The notes: generated by a model from the sequence alone, not told the origin. DNA of 64,000 bases from Pseudanabaena biceps (GCA_013361095.1 JAATWA010000001.1:2272501-2336500), one strand, 5' to 3'; numbered from the stretch's first letter, positions 16,640-27,287 are shown. Translations and numbers: made by a program.

Positions 16640-17887
16640 CTAAATGATTTGAAAATTTTCTAAGGCGATCGCTAAATGCGTCCAGTGGGTTCCACCTTGC
16701 AAGAATACAGTATATGGCTCCCGCAATGGGCCATCCGCCGACAGCTCTAGGGTGCTGCCATCGATAAAAGTACCACCCGCCATAATTAGCTCGCTAGCAT
16801 AGCCTGGCATCTCCCCAGGGACGGGATCAACATAGGAATCAATGGGCGAAAACTTTTGGAGATTGCGGCAAAAATCGATCAGTTTTTGGCGATCGCCAAG
16901 TTGAATGGCTTGGATAATATCGCGGCGTGGTTCTAAAGGTGTGGGCTTAACTTTGTATCCTAATTTATCAAACACATAGGCGGCGAGGTGACTGCTTTTC
17001 ATCGCTTCGCCGACCATCTGTGGCGCAAGAAATAATCCTTGAAACAGCAAGCGATTGAGATCAAAAGTTGCGCCGCCTTCGCGACCAATTCCAGGGGCTG
17101 TTAGTCTTTGGGCTGCTAATTCTACATACTCAGTTTTGCCAGCCACATAGCCCCCTGCGGTGGCGATCGTTCCCCCTGGGTTTTTGATCAGGGAGCCAGC
17201 CATGATATCAGCGCCGACAGCCGTGGGTTCGCGATCGCTAATAAATTCGCCATAGCAATTGTCCACAAAACAGACAGTGTTGGGGTTTTGCTGCTTGACG
17301 ATTTCAATTATTTTGGCAATATCTGCAATCGACAAGCTTTGTCTCCATGCATAACCGCAAGATCTCTGGATCAAAACCATGCGCGTCTGCGGTTTGATCG
17401 CTGTGGCTAGAGCTTCCCAATTTACATTACCGCCCTCTGTAAGCTCAACTTGGCGATAGGTAATCCCAAAGTCTTTCAGGGAGCCAGCATATTCTGTGCC
17501 TTTACTATCAGAGGTCAGCGGATAGCCGATTACTTCTTCGAGGGTGTCGTAGGGTGCGCCGACCACAGACACCAACTCATCAAGGGGGCGCAAAATTCCA
17601 AATAAACAACAGGCGATCGCATGGGTTCCTGATACAAACTGCACGCGCACGGCTGCCGACTCTGCACCCATTATTTGTGCAAAAACTTCATCTAATACAT
17701 CGCGCCCCATATCCCCATGACCATAGCCCGACACACTGGCGAAGTGATGCGCTCCCACGCGGCGATCGCGAAAAGCTTGTAAAACCGTTGCTAGATTGCT
17801 TTTGACATGGAGATCGATTTTGGTAAATGTCGGCGCAAGAGCCGTGACGGCTTCAGCGACAAGCAACTGCATGGTGTCAGAGGTCAT
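16640..17887 (-). CDS. Methionine gamma-lyase family protein (aluminium resistance family)
   Basis: A 415-residue PLP-dependent enzyme of the fold type I family PF06838, related to Cys/Met metabolism lyases and annotated historically as an aluminium resistance protein (B. subtilis YnbB relatives). Visible elements are HHFASVSGYGHGDMGRD (about residues 41-57), the cofactor Asp in CFVDNCYGEF and the PLP-binding Lys in SLIKNPGGTIATAGG. The C-terminal PYTVFLQGGTHWTHL is typical. The true substrate is not established. The ATG at 17887 gives MTSDTMQL; a start at the second Met is possible. Confidence 0.9.
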   Translation of the reverse strand: MTSDTMQLLVAEAVTALAPTFTKIDLHVKSNLATVLQAFRDRRVGAHHFASVSGYGHGDMGRDVLDEVFAQIMGAESAAVRVQFVSGTHAIACCLFGILRPLDELVSVVGAPYDTLEEVIGYPLTSDSKGTEYAGSLKDFGITYRQVELTEGGNVNWEALATAIKPQTRMVLIQRSCGYAWRQSLSIADIAKIIEIVKQQNPNTVCFVDNCYGEFISDREPTAVGADIMAGSLIKNPGGTIATAGGYVAGKTEYVELAAQRLTAPGIGREGGATFDLNRLLFQGLFLAPQMVGEAMKSSHLAAYVFDKLGYKVKPTPLEPRRDIIQAIQLGDRQKLIDFCRNLQKFSPIDSYVDPVPGEMPGYASELIMAGGTFIDGSTLELSADGPLREPYTVFLQGGTHWTHLAIALENFQII

Positions 17888-17964
17888 GTGAGCTTTGAGG
17901 TTTTTTAGAGGCTTATGATCCTACGCGACTATGAACAATCTTGTCTATAGCAAAACTTGTTTTG

Positions 17965-18111
17965 CTTAAAACCAGAAGCAAGTGGCGACGCTTCGCGCCG
18001 CCACTTGCTTCTGGTTTTAAGTTTGTAGCTAACTTTAGCTTTAAAACTAGAACCCGAAGAAGCTGATTCGCCCGCTTTGCGGGCGAATCAGCTTCTTCGG
18101 GTTCTGGTTTT
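17965..18111. repeat. Two long hairpins upstream of accC
   Basis: 17965-18021 has arms CTTAAAACCAGAAGCAAGTG.. with a GC-TTC-GC centre. 18043-18111 has arms AAAACTAGAACCCGAAGAAG.. with centre CCCGC-TTT-GCGGG. They fill most of the 400-base gap between two divergent genes, so they are not at gene 3' ends. Confidence 0.7.
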
Positions 18112-18291
18112 TCTTGTGATGAGGTACTTAGCAAATTAAAAACAAAGCGCGGGAAGCCGTCCAAAAAAAGTTAAAATTCAAAAGCCTTACGTCATCATCC
18201 AATAACAATTTTCGATAAGAGTTGATGCTCCCTAAAGGCAAGGCATTAACTCTACAAACACAGAACCAATTACCAATTAACGTCTTGAAAC

Positions 18292-19656
18292 ATGGCTCCA
18301 ATCGCCAAACTACTGATCGCCAATCGTGGTGAAATCGCCCTCCGCATCATTCGCACCTGTGAAGAACTAGGAATCCCGACCGTTGCGGTCTATTCCGATG
18401 TCGATCGCAATTCTTTGCATGTCCAGTTAGCCCATGAAGCTGTCTGCATTGGCGACTCACCGAGCAGCAAAAGCTATCTTAATATTCCGAATATCATCTC
18501 CGCCGCAATTACCCATAATGCGACGGCGATTCATCCTGGTTATGGATTTTTATCAGAAAATGCCAGATTTGCTGAAATTTGTGCTGACCATAACTTGATG
18601 TTTGTGGGGCCAAGTCCTAACTCGATCCGTTTAATGGGAGACAAGTCCACCGCCAAGAAGACCATGCAAAAGGCAGGTGTACCGACTATTCCGGGGAGTG
18701 AAGGTTTAATCGAATCCGAAGAACAGGCGATCAAAATCGCGGAATCCATTGGCTATCCTGTAATGGTTAAGGCGACCGCAGGTGGCGGCGGTCGTGGAAT
18801 GCGATTAGTCAATCAGCCTGAAGATCTCTTACGTTTGCTACGGGCGGCGCAAGGGGAAGCAGAGGCTGCCTTTGGCAATGGTGGCGTATATATCGAAAAA
18901 GTTGTCGTTGATCCGCGTCATATCGAGGTACAAATTTTAGCGGATATGCATGGTCACGTGGTGCATTTGGGTGAGCGTGACTGCTCAATCCAGCGCCGTC
19001 ACCAAAAGCTGCTGGAAGAAGCGCCTAGCAGTGCGGTTAATCCCAAATTGCGCGAAAAAATGGGCGAGGCGGCGGTGAAAGCGGCTAAGGCGATTAATTA
19101 TGTCGGTGTGGGGACGGTCGAGTTTTTGCTGGATAAGTTTGGCAAGTTCTATTTCATGGAAATGAATACCCGCATCCAAGTTGAACATCCTGTGACGGAG
19201 ATGATTACAGGAATTGATTTGATTGCGGAACAGTTGCGAGTTGCCCAAGGCGAGAAGTTGCGCTTCCAGCAAAAGGATATTGAGATCAGAGGTCATGCGA
19301 TCGAATGTCGCATCAATGCCGAAGATCCTGATCATAATTTTCGTCCCAATCCAGGACGCATCAGTGGTTATTTGCCTCCTGGTGGCCCTGGAGTGCGGAT
19401 GGATTCCCATGTTTACACTGATTATGTAATTCCGCCCTATTACGATTCTTTGATTGCGAAGCTAATTGTGTGGGGTAGCGATCGCAATGCGGCGATTTTA
19501 AGAATGAAGCGAGCGTTACGAGAATGTGCAATTACTGGCGTACCGACGACCATACCTTTTCATCAAAAGGTATTGGATGATGATGATTTTAGATTGGGCA
19601 ATGTCTACACCAATTATGTGCCGTTGCTGCAAGCGAAGCTAGCAGAACAGGAATAA
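18292..19656 (+). CDS. accC: Acetyl-CoA carboxylase biotin carboxylase subunit
   Basis: A 454-residue biotin carboxylase. The N-terminal domain has [19 protein letters not shown], then [12 protein letters not shown] forms the ATP-grasp glycine-rich loop (about residues 159-170), and [15 protein letters not shown] carries metal and substrate residues. It carboxylates the biotin of AccB using ATP and bicarbonate, the first half of malonyl-CoA synthesis for fatty acids. The usual length and complete motifs indicate an intact gene. No other acc genes are adjacent, which is usual in cyanobacteria. A terminator overlaps the stop. Confidence 0.97.
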   Translation: MAPIAKLLIANRGEIALRIIRTCEELGIPTVAVYSDVDRNSLHVQLAHEAVCIGDSPSSKSYLNIPNIISAAITHNATAIHPGYGFLSENARFAEICADHNLMFVGPSPNSIRLMGDKSTAKKTMQKAGVPTIPGSEGLIESEEQAIKIAESIGYPVMVKATAGGGGRGMRLVNQPEDLLRLLRAAQGEAEAAFGNGGVYIEKVVVDPRHIEVQILADMHGHVVHLGERDCSIQRRHQKLLEEAPSSAVNPKLREKMGEAAVKAAKAINYVGVGTVEFLLDKFGKFYFMEMNTRIQVEHPVTEMITGIDLIAEQLRVAQGEKLRFQQKDIEIRGHAIECRINAEDPDHNFRPNPGRISGYLPPGGPGVRMDSHVYTDYVIPPYYDSLIAKLIVWGSDRNAAILRMKRALRECAITGVPTTIPFHQKVLDDDDFRLGNVYTNYVPLLQAKLAEQE

Positions 19657-19692
19657 AAAGAGAGTCGGCGCATTGCGCCGACTCTCTTTTTT
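19655..19692 (+). terminator. Terminator of accC
   Basis: Arms AAAAAGAGAGTCGGCGC / GCGCCGACTCTCTTTTTT, starting in the accC stop codon. Confidence 0.8.
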
Positions 19693-19731
19693 GGTTTTAT
19701 TTTTTTGCGGAACCCTAACTGCGATCGCCCC

Positions 19732-20202
19732 CTATTCAGGCAAATAATTTTCATCTAAAACTTGGGACTCGGTAAAAGGGGAAGTGAGGGGAAAAGCATC
19801 CATAGAAATACCTGTCTCAATGGCGGCTAATTTTCTGGCAGTGTCATAGCAATCATTAAACTCATCGGTAAAATGACGCTTGAGACTAGGGCTAGTTTTG
19901 AAGGCTTTGTGTAGTCTAAGGCGATGTTCAAATAAGATAGAGCGCCAACTGTTTGAGCGCTTTTCGGGTTGATGCTTATATTTCAAAAGATGCATGAGAA
20001 CTACTTCCAAATTGCTCTCTAGCCCATGCTTTTGACTAATGCCCATATCAGTAATTTCTGCGATGAGATTTTCTCTGTCTAACTCAGTCAGTCTATTTTC
20101 TGATAACAACTTAACCGTATGCTCGATCCATAGACAAAAATCCTGCTCGTAGAGATCGTGATGGGTTAATTCGGCTTGAGTTTTGTTAGAAGCGATCGCC
20201 AT
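19732..20202 (-). CDS. DUF29 domain-containing protein
   Basis: A 156-residue DUF29 protein with the family signatures LYEQDFCLWIEHT, LDRENLIAEITDMG and LLKYKHQPEKRSNSWR, then PSLKRHFTDEFNDCY. It is closer to the common cyanobacterial DUF29 consensus than its paralogue at 700-1161. Function unknown. It stands alone between accC and pnp, convergent with accC. Confidence 0.87.
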   Translation of the reverse strand: MAIASNKTQAELTHHDLYEQDFCLWIEHTVKLLSENRLTELDRENLIAEITDMGISQKHGLESNLEVVLMHLLKYKHQPEKRSNSWRSILFEHRLRLHKAFKTSPSLKRHFTDEFNDCYDTARKLAAIETGISMDAFPLTSPFTESQVLDENYLPE

Positions 20203-20282
20203 ATTTACCGACTTGAACTCTGCTTCTATGCTAGCAGTTTAGCCATAGTCCTAAAGCCCCAAGCACACAGCCTATGGCGATT

Positions 20283-20360
20283 AATCAAATTTTTGAAAGG
20301 TTGGCTTTGCCAACCTTTCAAAAATTTGATTGGGTTTTAACCCAGCGCAAAGCGCTGTAG
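20283..20360. repeat. Hairpin with a type C end
   Basis: Arms AATCAAATTTTTGAAAGGTT / AACCTTTCAAAAATTTGATT around GGC-TTT-GCC. It is followed by CAGCGCAAAGCGCTGTA, the outer end of type C elements. Confidence 0.65.
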
Positions 20361-20457
20361 TCATGGCAAAAAGCAAAGAAACAACAGAGCCTACTACATC
20401 AGTGCTAACATTGCGAGATATAACGAGAAAAAAAGTCAAAACGGAAGTAGATCATAG

Positions 20458-22605
20458 ATGGATGCCGTAACAAAAATTATCCCTTTTTATGGCAGGGAAA
20501 TTAAATTAAGAATTGGCACTTTTGCGCCTCAAGCTGGTGGCTCAGTATTAGTCCAGTGCGGAGAAACCGCGATATTAGTAACCGCGACCAGAGGCCCCGC
20601 CCGAGACGGCGTTGATTTTGTGCCATTGCTAGTTGACTATGAAGAAAGGCTATATGCCGCAGGTCGGATTCCTGGTGGTTTCTTGCGCCGTGAAGGTAGA
20701 CCACCCGAAAAGGCAACCCTCACTTGCCGTCTAATTGATCGCCCCATGCGTCCTTTGTTCCCCAACTGGTTGCGTGATGATGTGCAGATCGTCGCCACAA
20801 CTATGGCGATCGATGAAAAAGTCCCACCTGATGTGCTGGCTGTTACAGGAGCCTCAATTGCCGCATTGGTAGCTGGATTACCATTTATGGGGCCGATGGC
20901 TGGGGTACGTGTTGGTTTAGTGGGTGATGAGTTTATCATCAACCCCACCTATGCCGAAGTTGAAGCAGGAGATCTCGATCTCGTGGTTGCTGGTACTGCG
21001 GAAGGGATCATCATGGTCGAAGCGGGTGCAAATCAATTGCCAGAAGCCGACATGATCGAAGCGATCGACTTTGGCTACGAAGCAGTTCTCGAATTGATCA
21101 AAGCGCAGACTGAGTTGCTCAGTGAGCTAGGGATTTCGCTACCTGTAATAGTCAACCCTGAAACCGATCCCACCTTGGAAAACTTTATTGCCAATACGGT
21201 CAAAGATAAAGTTGCTCAAGTGGTTGCTAGTTGCGAGAAAGATCGCAACGTGCGTGATGCTAACCTCGATGCGATCAAGGCTGAGCTTTTAGAAGCGATC
21301 GCCGCTTTGCCCGAGGAAGATCCTGTGAAATTGGTTGCTGACAAAAAAGTGATCAGTGCCACTTATAAGGAACTCACCAAAAAGTTGATGCGCTTGCAAG
21401 TGATTGAGCAAAATGTTCGCATTGACGGACGTAAACTTGATGAAGTGCGCCCAATCTGGACAGAAGTAAGTGTGATTCCTCGCGTGCATGGTAGCGGTTT
21501 ATTTAATCGTGGCTTGACTCAAGTATTGACGATCGCCACCCTCGGCACACCCGGCGATGCACAGGAAATGGACGATCTGCATCCTGACGCGAAGAAGCGT
21601 TATATGCACCATTACAACTTCCCACCCTACTCAGTTGGAGAAGCCAGACCAATGCGATCGGCTGGTCGTCGCGAAATTGGTCACGGTGCTTTAGCTGAAC
21701 GTGCGCTGTTGCCTGTACTCCCATCCAAAGCCGAGTTTCCCTATGTGCTGCGCCTAGTATCAGAAGTTCTATCTTCTAATGGCTCGACCTCAATGGGTTC
21801 TGTCTGCGGTTCAACTCTTGCCCTAATGGATGCGGGTGTACCGATCTCCAAACCCGTAAGCGGCGTAGCAATGGGCTTGATTAAGGAAGGCGATGAAGTT
21901 CGCATTCTCACTGACATTCAAGGCATTGAAGATTTCCTTGGCGACATGGACTTTAAGGTTGCGGGTACTGATACAGGTATCACCGCCCTGCAAATGGACA
22001 TGAAGATCACTAGCATCTCTATGGACACAGTTCGCGCCGCCGTGATGCAAGCCAAGACTGGTCGCGCTCACATCATGGGCAAGATGTTGGAACTGCTCTC
22101 TGCACCAAGACCTCAGCTTTCTCCCTATGCACCACGCTTGCTGACGATTCGCATCGATCCTGAACAAATCGGCATGATCATCGGGCCTGGTGGTAAAAAC
22201 ATTAAGGGCATCACTGAAGAAACTGGAGCCAAGATTGACATCGAAGATGATGGTACGGTGATGATTTCATCGATGAGTGGTGAAGGTGCGCTCAAAGCTA
22301 AGCGTATCATCGAAAACATGACCCGCCGCGTTGGTTCGGGTGATGTCTATCTCGGTCGTGTCACTCGCATTATTCCCATTGGTGCATTTGTAGAGTTCCT
22401 CCCTGGAAAGGAAGGAATGGTACATATTTCCCAACTTGCGGAAGGTCGTGTTGGCAAAGTGGAAGATGAAGTCGCCGTTGGTGATGAAGTCTTAATCAAA
22501 ATCCGCGAGGTTGATAATCGTGGACGCTTTAACCTAACTCGTCTGGGTATCCACCCCGATGAAGCCGCCGCCGCTCGTGCTGCTGCCGCCGCATCTGCTG
22601 AATAA
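20458..22605 (+). CDS. pnp: Polynucleotide phosphorylase
   Basis: A 715-residue exoribonuclease. It has two RNase PH domains (about residues 1-210 and 305-540, with [10 protein letters not shown] and [14 protein letters not shown] in the second) and a helical linker between them. A KH domain follows with the [12 protein letters not shown] loop (about 574-585), then an S1 domain (about 620-690, [19 protein letters not shown]). It degrades RNA from the 3' end using phosphate and can add heteropolymeric tails in cyanobacteria. The C-terminus is a short Ala-rich tail. The ATG start gives [14 protein letters not shown]. The stop lies in the terminator hairpin. Confidence 0.97.
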   Translation: MDAVTKIIPFYGREIKLRIGTFAPQAGGSVLVQCGETAILVTATRGPARDGVDFVPLLVDYEERLYAAGRIPGGFLRREGRPPEKATLTCRLIDRPMRPLFPNWLRDDVQIVATTMAIDEKVPPDVLAVTGASIAALVAGLPFMGPMAGVRVGLVGDEFIINPTYAEVEAGDLDLVVAGTAEGIIMVEAGANQLPEADMIEAIDFGYEAVLELIKAQTELLSELGISLPVIVNPETDPTLENFIANTVKDKVAQVVASCEKDRNVRDANLDAIKAELLEAIAALPEEDPVKLVADKKVISATYKELTKKLMRLQVIEQNVRIDGRKLDEVRPIWTEVSVIPRVHGSGLFNRGLTQVLTIATLGTPGDAQEMDDLHPDAKKRYMHHYNFPPYSVGEARPMRSAGRREIGHGALAERALLPVLPSKAEFPYVLRLVSEVLSSNGSTSMGSVCGSTLALMDAGVPISKPVSGVAMGLIKEGDEVRILTDIQGIEDFLGDMDFKVAGTDTGITALQMDMKITSISMDTVRAAVMQAKTGRAHIMGKMLELLSAPRPQLSPYAPRLLTIRIDPEQIGMIIGPGGKNIKGITEETGAKIDIEDDGTVMISSMSGEGALKAKRIIENMTRRVGSGDVYLGRVTRIIPIGAFVEFLPGKEGMVHISQLAEGRVGKVEDEVAVGDEVLIKIREVDNRGRFNLTRLGIHPDEAAAARAAAAASAE

Positions 22606-22659
22606 ATAACAAAAAAGGGTGGATGCGCGAAGCGCATCCACCCTTTTTTGTTATTTATT
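22601..22659 (+). terminator. Terminator of pnp
   Basis: A perfect hairpin, arms AATAAATAACAAAAAAGGGT.. / ..ACCCTTTTTTGTTATTTATT, centre GCGC-GAA-GCGC. The pnp stop codon TAA (22603-22605) is within it. Confidence 0.8.
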
Positions 22660-22728
22660 GTAGGTTTTGAAGTTTGGATAATGCGTCCATCCCAATTTTG
22701 CATGTTTTCTCTATCTTATTTGCTTAGC

Positions 22729-22833
22729 TACAGCGCCTTGCGCTAACTTAAACCACAGAGAAATTTATGAAAGCGCCGCGAAGCGGCGCTTTCATAAATT
22801 TCTCTGTACTACTTAAAGCCTCAATAGGCTGTA
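22729..22833. repeat. MITE-like repeat, type C, 105 bp
   Basis: Ends TACAGCGCC and AGGCTGTA. The inner hairpin (22755-22806) has arms CAGAGAAATTTATGAAAGCG.. around GCCGC-GAA-GCGGC. A copy of identical length in the opposite orientation lies at 52476-52580, differing at one base pair of the arm (TATG/TGTG). Confidence 0.75.
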
Positions 22834-22879
22834 TTGTACCTAGAAAATCTACTGATGGGGGATTGCTTCAATAACTCTC

Positions 22880-25174
22880 ATGCCCCTAGACTTCTTTAGT
22901 GCGTTTTTTGTCATTTCCAAAATCTATATGAATTTTTTCATTCCTTTGGTGCATCCCCTCTTGGCATCTGTATCAGGGCAAGGAATTATTAAACCACTAG
23001 GTCATCACGAACTGCTGCTACTATTGCTGCAACTAGCATTGCTCCTTCTCGTATCACGCGGTTTGGGCGAGTTCATGCGGCGGATCGAGCTGCCGCCAGT
23101 AGTTGGTGAGCTATTGGCTGGAGTTTTGCTAGGTCCATCCTTATTTGGCTTAATTCTTCCCGATCTGCAAGCTCATATCTTTCCTAAAAGCCAGATTCAG
23201 TCTGACCTGTTGTCGGTTGTCTCTTGGTTAGGGGTTTTGTTCTTGCTGATCGTGACTGGGATTGAAACAGACCTTAACTTAATTTTACGTAAGGGGAGAA
23301 CAGCGCTCCTAATTTCGTTAGGCGGTATTGTCGTACCTTTTACAACGGGTTTTGGATTAGGCTGGTTGATCCCAGAGGATTTTTTGGCAAATCCGTCTCA
23401 ACGTCTTGTCTTCTGTCTCTTTATTGCTACAGCAATGAGCATTTCGGCAGTTCCCGTAATTGCCAAGGTGTTGATGGATCTGAAATTAATTCGGCGGGAT
23501 ATTGGTCAAGTGACGCTGGCGGCGGGGATGACAGATGACACGATCGGGTGGATTCTGCTCTCAGTTGTTTCTGGTCTGGCAACCAGTGGACAGTTTAACT
23601 TCACTACGGTCATCAGTGCCGTCAGTGGAGCCGTCATCTTCTTAGGATTGGCACTGACGGTGGGACGAACCATAGTTGATAAGATTTTACGCTGGGTTGA
23701 TGACACTATTGGGGGATCAACGGCGGCGTTATCCACTGTGCTAATCCTGTCGCTAGCAGCCGCGGCGCTGACCCACAGTTTAGGCATAGAAGCTGCCCTA
23801 GGAGCATTTGTAATGGGGATTTTGGCGGGACAATCTCGCCGCTTTAGCCGTGAAGCTGGTCATACGCTGGAAATGATGACAGCAGGCTTTTTAGCCCCTA
23901 TCTTCTTCGCTTCTGCTGGTCTCAAGGTGAATTTGCTACAACTGTTGGAACCTCAGACCTTCATTATCGGCATGATCGTTTTGGCTGTTGCCTGTTTTGG
24001 CAAGTTTGTGGGAGCTTACTTGGGTTCTCGTGTGGGTGGTTTAAGCCATTGGGAAGCTTTGGCAATGGGATCAGGCATGAACGCTCGAGGCGCGATGGAA
24101 ATCATTGTTGCCACAATCGGCTTGTCTTTGGGGGTGCTGAGCCAACAAATGTATTCCATCATTGTCATGGTGGCGATCGTTACCTCTCTGATGGCTCCTC
24201 CATTACTACGTTGGACGCTTTCTAAAGTTGTGATCGATGAAGAGGAAGCGCAGCGCTTGCAGCAGGAAGAACATGCAAGCCGCAGCTTTATTAAAAATAT
24301 TCGACGGGTTCTGCTCCCCACCCGAGGGGGAGCTAATGTGCAACTCGCCGCTCAGTTGGTAGGTTACTTAGCACAGCAGAATGATCTGGAAATTACGGCG
24401 TTCTATGCCACCAGTGATAAAAAACCTAATCGTAAGAATCCATCTGCTGCATCAGTTAAAGAAACCGCCTTTGAAGAAGCATTCACCGCGATCGCCGAAA
24501 CTCTACAATTACCTGACCCTGAAACCTTGCAAACCAAAGTGGAAAGTGGCAGCAGCAAAGTAGATGCGATTCTTAAGGAAGCCACTAAGGGATATGACTT
24601 GATCGTGATGGGGGCTAGTGAACAGCGGACGCGGCAGTCCCTCTTTAATTTGCTAGTTGATCGGGTCGTTCAAGAATCGCCCTGTGCTACTTTAGTGGTG
24701 AAGTCGGGTCTTTCAGAGCGTCAGGGAGACTTTCAGATAATTGATGCTCATCCAATTCGGCATATCTTAGTTCCCACTGAAGGCTCAGAATACAGCAAAA
24801 ATGCTGTTGAAGTTGCCAGCACGATCGCCGCTCAAACAGGAGCCTTAGTCACCTTGATTCATGTTATCAGTCTGCCTTACAGTGGATACGCCCTTTACGA
24901 TCAGCAGACTCTTGCTCCAGCCAGAGAAATGGCTCAACAGATTGTCGAACATCAAACTGAAGTGGGACGACTTTTAGGTGCAACTGTGCAAGATCGAATT
25001 TTAGAAGGAAGCAGTCCAGAAAAAACTATTCTCAAATTTGCCAGAGATGAGCAGGTTGATCTAATTGTGTTGGGAAGTTCGGTTCGCCTTGCAACTGGAA
25101 GAGTGTTCTTTGGTCATCGAGTGGATGCAATTCTAAATCGCGCAACCTGTCCAGTTGCCGTAGTCAGTGGGTAG
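22880..25174 (+). CDS. Kef-type cation:proton antiporter with two UspA domains
   Basis: A 764-residue protein. An N-terminal CPA2 (Kef/NhaS-like) exchanger has about 12 membrane helices (about residues 35-440), including ELPPVVGELLAGVLLGPSL, the ion-site region TDDTIGWILL and GMNARGAMEIIVATIGL. Two universal stress protein domains follow in the cytoplasm (about 475-610 and 625-764). The second keeps ILEGSSPEKTILKFA and the ATP-site-like VLGSSVRLATGRVFFGHR. It should exchange Na+ or K+ for H+ across a membrane, with Usp domains as likely nucleotide-sensing regulators. The ATG at 22880 is accepted; a Met at about residue 17 is an alternative. It precedes the metal-efflux cluster, but a functional link is not shown. 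Confidence 0.9.
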   Translation: MPLDFFSAFFVISKIYMNFFIPLVHPLLASVSGQGIIKPLGHHELLLLLLQLALLLLVSRGLGEFMRRIELPPVVGELLAGVLLGPSLFGLILPDLQAHIFPKSQIQSDLLSVVSWLGVLFLLIVTGIETDLNLILRKGRTALLISLGGIVVPFTTGFGLGWLIPEDFLANPSQRLVFCLFIATAMSISAVPVIAKVLMDLKLIRRDIGQVTLAAGMTDDTIGWILLSVVSGLATSGQFNFTTVISAVSGAVIFLGLALTVGRTIVDKILRWVDDTIGGSTAALSTVLILSLAAAALTHSLGIEAALGAFVMGILAGQSRRFSREAGHTLEMMTAGFLAPIFFASAGLKVNLLQLLEPQTFIIGMIVLAVACFGKFVGAYLGSRVGGLSHWEALAMGSGMNARGAMEIIVATIGLSLGVLSQQMYSIIVMVAIVTSLMAPPLLRWTLSKVVIDEEEAQRLQQEEHASRSFIKNIRRVLLPTRGGANVQLAAQLVGYLAQQNDLEITAFYATSDKKPNRKNPSAASVKETAFEEAFTAIAETLQLPDPETLQTKVESGSSKVDAILKEATKGYDLIVMGASEQRTRQSLFNLLVDRVVQESPCATLVVKSGLSERQGDFQIIDAHPIRHILVPTEGSEYSKNAVEVASTIAAQTGALVTLIHVISLPYSGYALYDQQTLAPAREMAQQIVEHQTEVGRLLGATVQDRILEGSSPEKTILKFARDEQVDLIVLGSSVRLATGRVFFGHRVDAILNRATCPVAVVSG

Positions 25175-25246
25175 AATAGTTTCTGGGTAATTGCTCAACC
25201 TAAAAAAACCAACAAAACAAAGGTGGAAAAGTGATAAAGTAATGGG

Positions 25247-25529
25247 ATGAAAGAACTTCCCAATCTCAAGCAACTAGCAGAAGAGGCGAAAGAAGCCTTA
25301 AACTTCAGCCTACCGCCAGCGCGAGGATTTAAAGCTGAAGTAAAAAGTGAAGGATGTGGACAGCAACAAAAATTCTCAGCGTCCCGAATTACGGAAGTTA
25401 GCCAACGAAATTATTGCCGCACAAGAAAAAGAGATCGCGCAGATGCAAACATGGCGTAAAGCTTGGTACGGACATTTCATGCCTATTTCATTTTGTTGTG
25501 AGATGCTTGAAATACAGCTCTTGCAGTAA
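25247..25529 (+). pseudogene. Relic including a DUF305 tail
   Basis: Two overlapping frames. The first (ATG 25247) gives KELPNLKQLAEEAKEALNF, which I do not recognise. The second (25347-25529) has RKLANEIIAAQEKEIAQM followed by QTWRKAWYG, clearly the C-terminal helix of DUF305 proteins. These are helical His/Met-rich proteins often found in copper-resistance clusters. Its N-terminal half with the metal-binding HH motif is missing. It reads as a chimeric remnant at the start of the metal-efflux cluster. Confidence 0.5.
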
Positions 25530-25558
25530 ATTTTGAGTATAAAAATTAGATTAAGCAA

Positions 25559-27115
25559 ATGAGAATCTCCAAGAAACTTCGCGCTCCGATTATAAAAGTG
25601 ATTCTTAGTTTGATTTTGCTTTCTAATCCAGCGATCGCAATGGCTCATGCTGGTCATGGAGACGAGTTTAAAGAAAACGCTGCAACTCAAAGTACAGGGA
25701 TTACAGTAGATGATGAAGTTGCTAAATCACTGGGAATTAAAGTAGAACCTGTAAAGCTACAGCCACTTAGATTTGGTATTCAAACCACAGGGCAGATCGA
25801 AACTTTACCAAATCAACAAGCAAAAGTAACTACGCCGATCAAAGGAACAATTGTTAGGTTGCTAGTCGAACCAGGAGCCTTAGTTAAGGCAGGACAACCT
25901 GTGGCGATTCTGTCTAGTCCTGAAATAGCAGATTTACGAGTTAATGCCCTAGAGAAACAAGCAGAGGCAAGTGGAAATATTCTCAATGCTGAAACAAATT
26001 TACGTTTAGCCAAACAAAATCTAGAACGTCAGAGGTTAGTTGTAGAAGCAGATATTCGTCAGGCTCAGACTGAGTTAAATTTAGATAGGGAGCGTTATGA
26101 GCGAGACAAAGAATTATTAGAGAAAGGCGCGATCGCTAGACGACAGTTACAAGAATCGGAATCAAAATTTGTCGCCGCAAGAGCCGCCTTAACAAAGGCA
26201 GAAAGCAGTTTACCTTTGCTTGAAGCCCAAGCACAACTAGAAAGAGCCGAGTCTGATGTGCAGGTGTCTGCGACCAGAGTAGAACTAAGTACGGCAGCTT
26301 ACTCCGCCCGATTAAATCAGCTAGAAGCTAGTGCGAACTCTAATGGAACAATTATGATCGCTGCACCAATTGACGGGGTTGTAAGTGATCGCGAAGCTAC
26401 TGTCGGTGAATCAGTTGAAGAGGCGGGTAAACCGCTGATGACAATCGTAAATGATGAAAGAGTTCTGGCTAGTGCGAATATTTATGAGAAAGATATTAGC
26501 AAAATCCGTATTGGTCAACCTGTGCAAGTAAAAATCGCGGGACAGCCATCAAATACATCGTTTCAAGGTAAAGTTACGGTGATTGGTTCGGCTGTGGAGG
26601 GACAAACTCGAACTGTGGCTGTGAAAGCGGAGATTGGCAATGTTAAGGGTCAACTGAAGGCTGGTATGTTTACCAATATCGAAATTCTTACGGATAATGC
26701 GTCTGTATCAACCCTAGCAATTCCTGCTGCGGCTGTAGTGGAAGCAAACGGTAAGCAGCTTGTATTTGTCCAAAATGGCAAAGCTTATCAGCCCGTTGAT
26801 GTGACTTTAGGGCGTACTTCAGGGGAGTTAGTGGAAGTAAAAGGTGGATTGTTTGAAGGCGATCGCATTGTTACTCAACGCGCAAATCAGCTATATGCCC
26901 AATCTTTGCGTGGTGACAATAAGCCTAAGGACGATCATAGTGAGGCTGTAAAACCTGAAGTGTCTGTCCAGAATAACTGGTGGCTAATACTTTTAGCAGG
27001 GGGTATTGGCGGCGGCGCTATTGTTGCGGCTGCTTTTTGGCTAGGAAAGCGATCGGGTACAAAAATGGTGATTTTGCGGGAGCCTTCTAGTACAAGCGAG
27101 CGTATTGATAGATAA
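25559..27115 (+). CDS. RND efflux periplasmic adaptor (HlyD/CusB family)
   Basis: A 518-residue membrane fusion protein. A signal-anchor (about residues 8-28) is followed by a His-rich AMAHAGHGDEF stretch. A lipoyl/barrel-sandwich half-motif (about 85-120, IKGTIVRLLVEPGALVKAGQP) leads to a long coiled-coil hairpin (about 120-255) and the second half-motif (IMIAAPIDGVVSDREATVGE). A beta-barrel follows, then a C-terminal membrane helix (about 474-498), which is unusual for the family. It should link the inner-membrane pump at 27288-31569 to an outer-membrane channel for metal export. Since the pump gene is interrupted, this gene is probably without its partner in this strain. Confidence 0.9.
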   Translation: MRISKKLRAPIIKVILSLILLSNPAIAMAHAGHGDEFKENAATQSTGITVDDEVAKSLGIKVEPVKLQPLRFGIQTTGQIETLPNQQAKVTTPIKGTIVRLLVEPGALVKAGQPVAILSSPEIADLRVNALEKQAEASGNILNAETNLRLAKQNLERQRLVVEADIRQAQTELNLDRERYERDKELLEKGAIARRQLQESESKFVAARAALTKAESSLPLLEAQAQLERAESDVQVSATRVELSTAAYSARLNQLEASANSNGTIMIAAPIDGVVSDREATVGESVEEAGKPLMTIVNDERVLASANIYEKDISKIRIGQPVQVKIAGQPSNTSFQGKVTVIGSAVEGQTRTVAVKAEIGNVKGQLKAGMFTNIEILTDNASVSTLAIPAAAVVEANGKQLVFVQNGKAYQPVDVTLGRTSGELVEVKGGLFEGDRIVTQRANQLYAQSLRGDNKPKDDHSEAVKPEVSVQNNWWLILLAGGIGGGAIVAAAFWLGKRSGTKMVILREPSSTSERIDR

Positions 27116-27287
27116 GCTGCTTGAGAGTAGTAAACCTGACTCTAGTTTGACTTAGAGCAGTGAAATCAGGATGAAATCTCCTATTTGCTTACAAACCTTA
27201 ATAAATCTCTAATTCAGCTAATTTCATTCTGGTTTCACAATCCTATGAAACAATGGTTAGCTTATCGGTTCACTATATATTTGATTC

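Noticed and set aside
17913..18164. An 83-codon minus-strand ORF
   Set aside because: It is made largely of the two hairpins at 17965-18111 and reads as low-quality, charged sequence.
25813..26013. Minus-strand ORF inside the RND adaptor
   Set aside because: Shadow of the coding frame.
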